From Acinetobacter seifertii (GTDB lineage: Bacteria; Pseudomonadota; Gammaproteobacteria; Pseudomonadales; Moraxellaceae), in the NCBI RefSeq assembly GCF_000368065.1, contig NZ_KB851202.1, forward strand, positions 49,038 to 113,037: a stretch of 64,000 nt of DNA, read 5' to 3'. Below are positions 63,506 through 64,000 of the stretch, one piece after another. Made by a program: the position numbers and the translations under genes. Position 1 is the stretch's first letter; every line of letters starts with the position of its first letter. A model generated the notes under the pieces. That model was not told the origin of the DNA. It ran no database searches and saw nothing but the letters and a program-made list of their open reading frames with translations.

Positions 63506-64000
63506 GGCACTGTTGCAAATAACCACGAATGGTAAGCTGAAGACTGTTTTAGCTAAAGGTGCAGCATATGAATCCTTTCCATGGTCGACATTTTCAGGGC
63601 GAAATCATTCTTTGGGCTGTGCGCTGGTATTGTAAATATGGCATCAGCTATCGTGAACTTCAGGAAATGCTTGCCGAACGTGGTGTGAATGTTGATCACA
63701 CGACTATTTACCGCTGGGTTCAGCGCTACGCCCCTGAAATAGAAAAACGCTTACGCTGGTATTGGCGTAATCCTACAGATCTGAGCTCATGGCATATTGA
63801 TGAAACTTATGTAAAAGTAAATGGACAATGGTCTTATCTGTATCGTGCAGTCGATCAACGTGGCTATACGATTGATTTTTATCTTTCTTCTAGACGTAAT
63901 ACCAAATCAGCATATTGTTTTCTTGGAAAAATCTTAAATAATGTGAAAAAGTGGCAAATTCCACAAGTGATCAATACGGATAAAGCACCCACATATGGAG
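63506..64000 (+). mobile_element. IS6-family element, left part (runs off the window)
   Basis: It starts with GGCACTGTTGCAAATAA, the same end as the element at 37127 and in the same orientation. The transposase starts at 63568 (MNPFHGRHFQGEIILWAVRW) and stays open to the window edge, with HTTIYRWVQRYAPE and the first DDE residue in SWHIDETYVKVNG. No frameshift is present here. The right end and target duplication cannot be seen. Confidence 0.92.

Overview
The window looks like part of a large Acinetobacter plasmid. Protein sequences, IS content and codon style suggest Acinetobacter. A Rep_3-type initiator beside seven 22-bp iterons, plus parAB and parS-like palindromes, shows a plasmid replicon. 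No gene here fixes the species, and integration of the replicon into a chromosome cannot be excluded.

Layout. 1-4300: AT-rich accessory DNA with small unknown genes, an IS481 remnant, a broken HicB gene and a P4-type integrase. 5.2-36.6 kb: a visibly more G+C-rich catabolic island for methylated amines. It encodes trimethylamine monooxygenase (tmm), trimethylamine N-oxide demethylase (tdm), the dimethylamine monooxygenase cluster (dmm, four genes), gamma-glutamylmethylamide synthetase (gmaS), N-methylglutamate synthase (mgsABC) and N-methylglutamate dehydrogenase (mgdABCD). It also carries folD, two identical purU copies, two amtB transporters, glnK, an SMR exporter, an XRE-cupin regulator and a NarX/NarL-like two-component pair with a PAS protein. 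37.1-39.3 kb: IS debris and unknown genes. 40.1-44 kb: replication and partition. 44-47 kb: a decayed hsdM and a diguanylate cyclase cut by an IS66 remnant. 48.3-54.3 kb: an operon of one small and two very large genes, the last an apparently active tyrosine recombinase. 54.4-57 kb: nested IS3/IS5 material. 57.2-63.5 kb: HigBA, a DUF4143-type ATPase, a DUF4236 protein and the start of a BREX type I system (brxR, brxA, brxB, brxC), with brxC cut by an IS6-family element that runs off the window.

How it works together (inference from families and order): Tmm oxidises trimethylamine to TMAO, Tdm converts TMAO to dimethylamine plus a C1 unit, and Dmm converts dimethylamine to methylamine plus a C1 unit. 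GmaS and MgsABC move the methylamine onto glutamate as N-methylglutamate. MgdABCD returns glutamate and places the methyl carbon on tetrahydrofolate, and FolD and PurU release it as formate. Ammonia handling by AmtB/GlnK sits behind sigma-54-type promoters. Two regulatory circuits can be read from repeated sites. A CTTTAGGAAA-type motif lies upstream of gmaS/the XRE-cupin gene and upstream of purU-folD-mgd. A TACCC-N6-GGGTA palindrome in NarL 7-2-7 form lies upstream of tdm and dmm, with a weaker version upstream of tmm.
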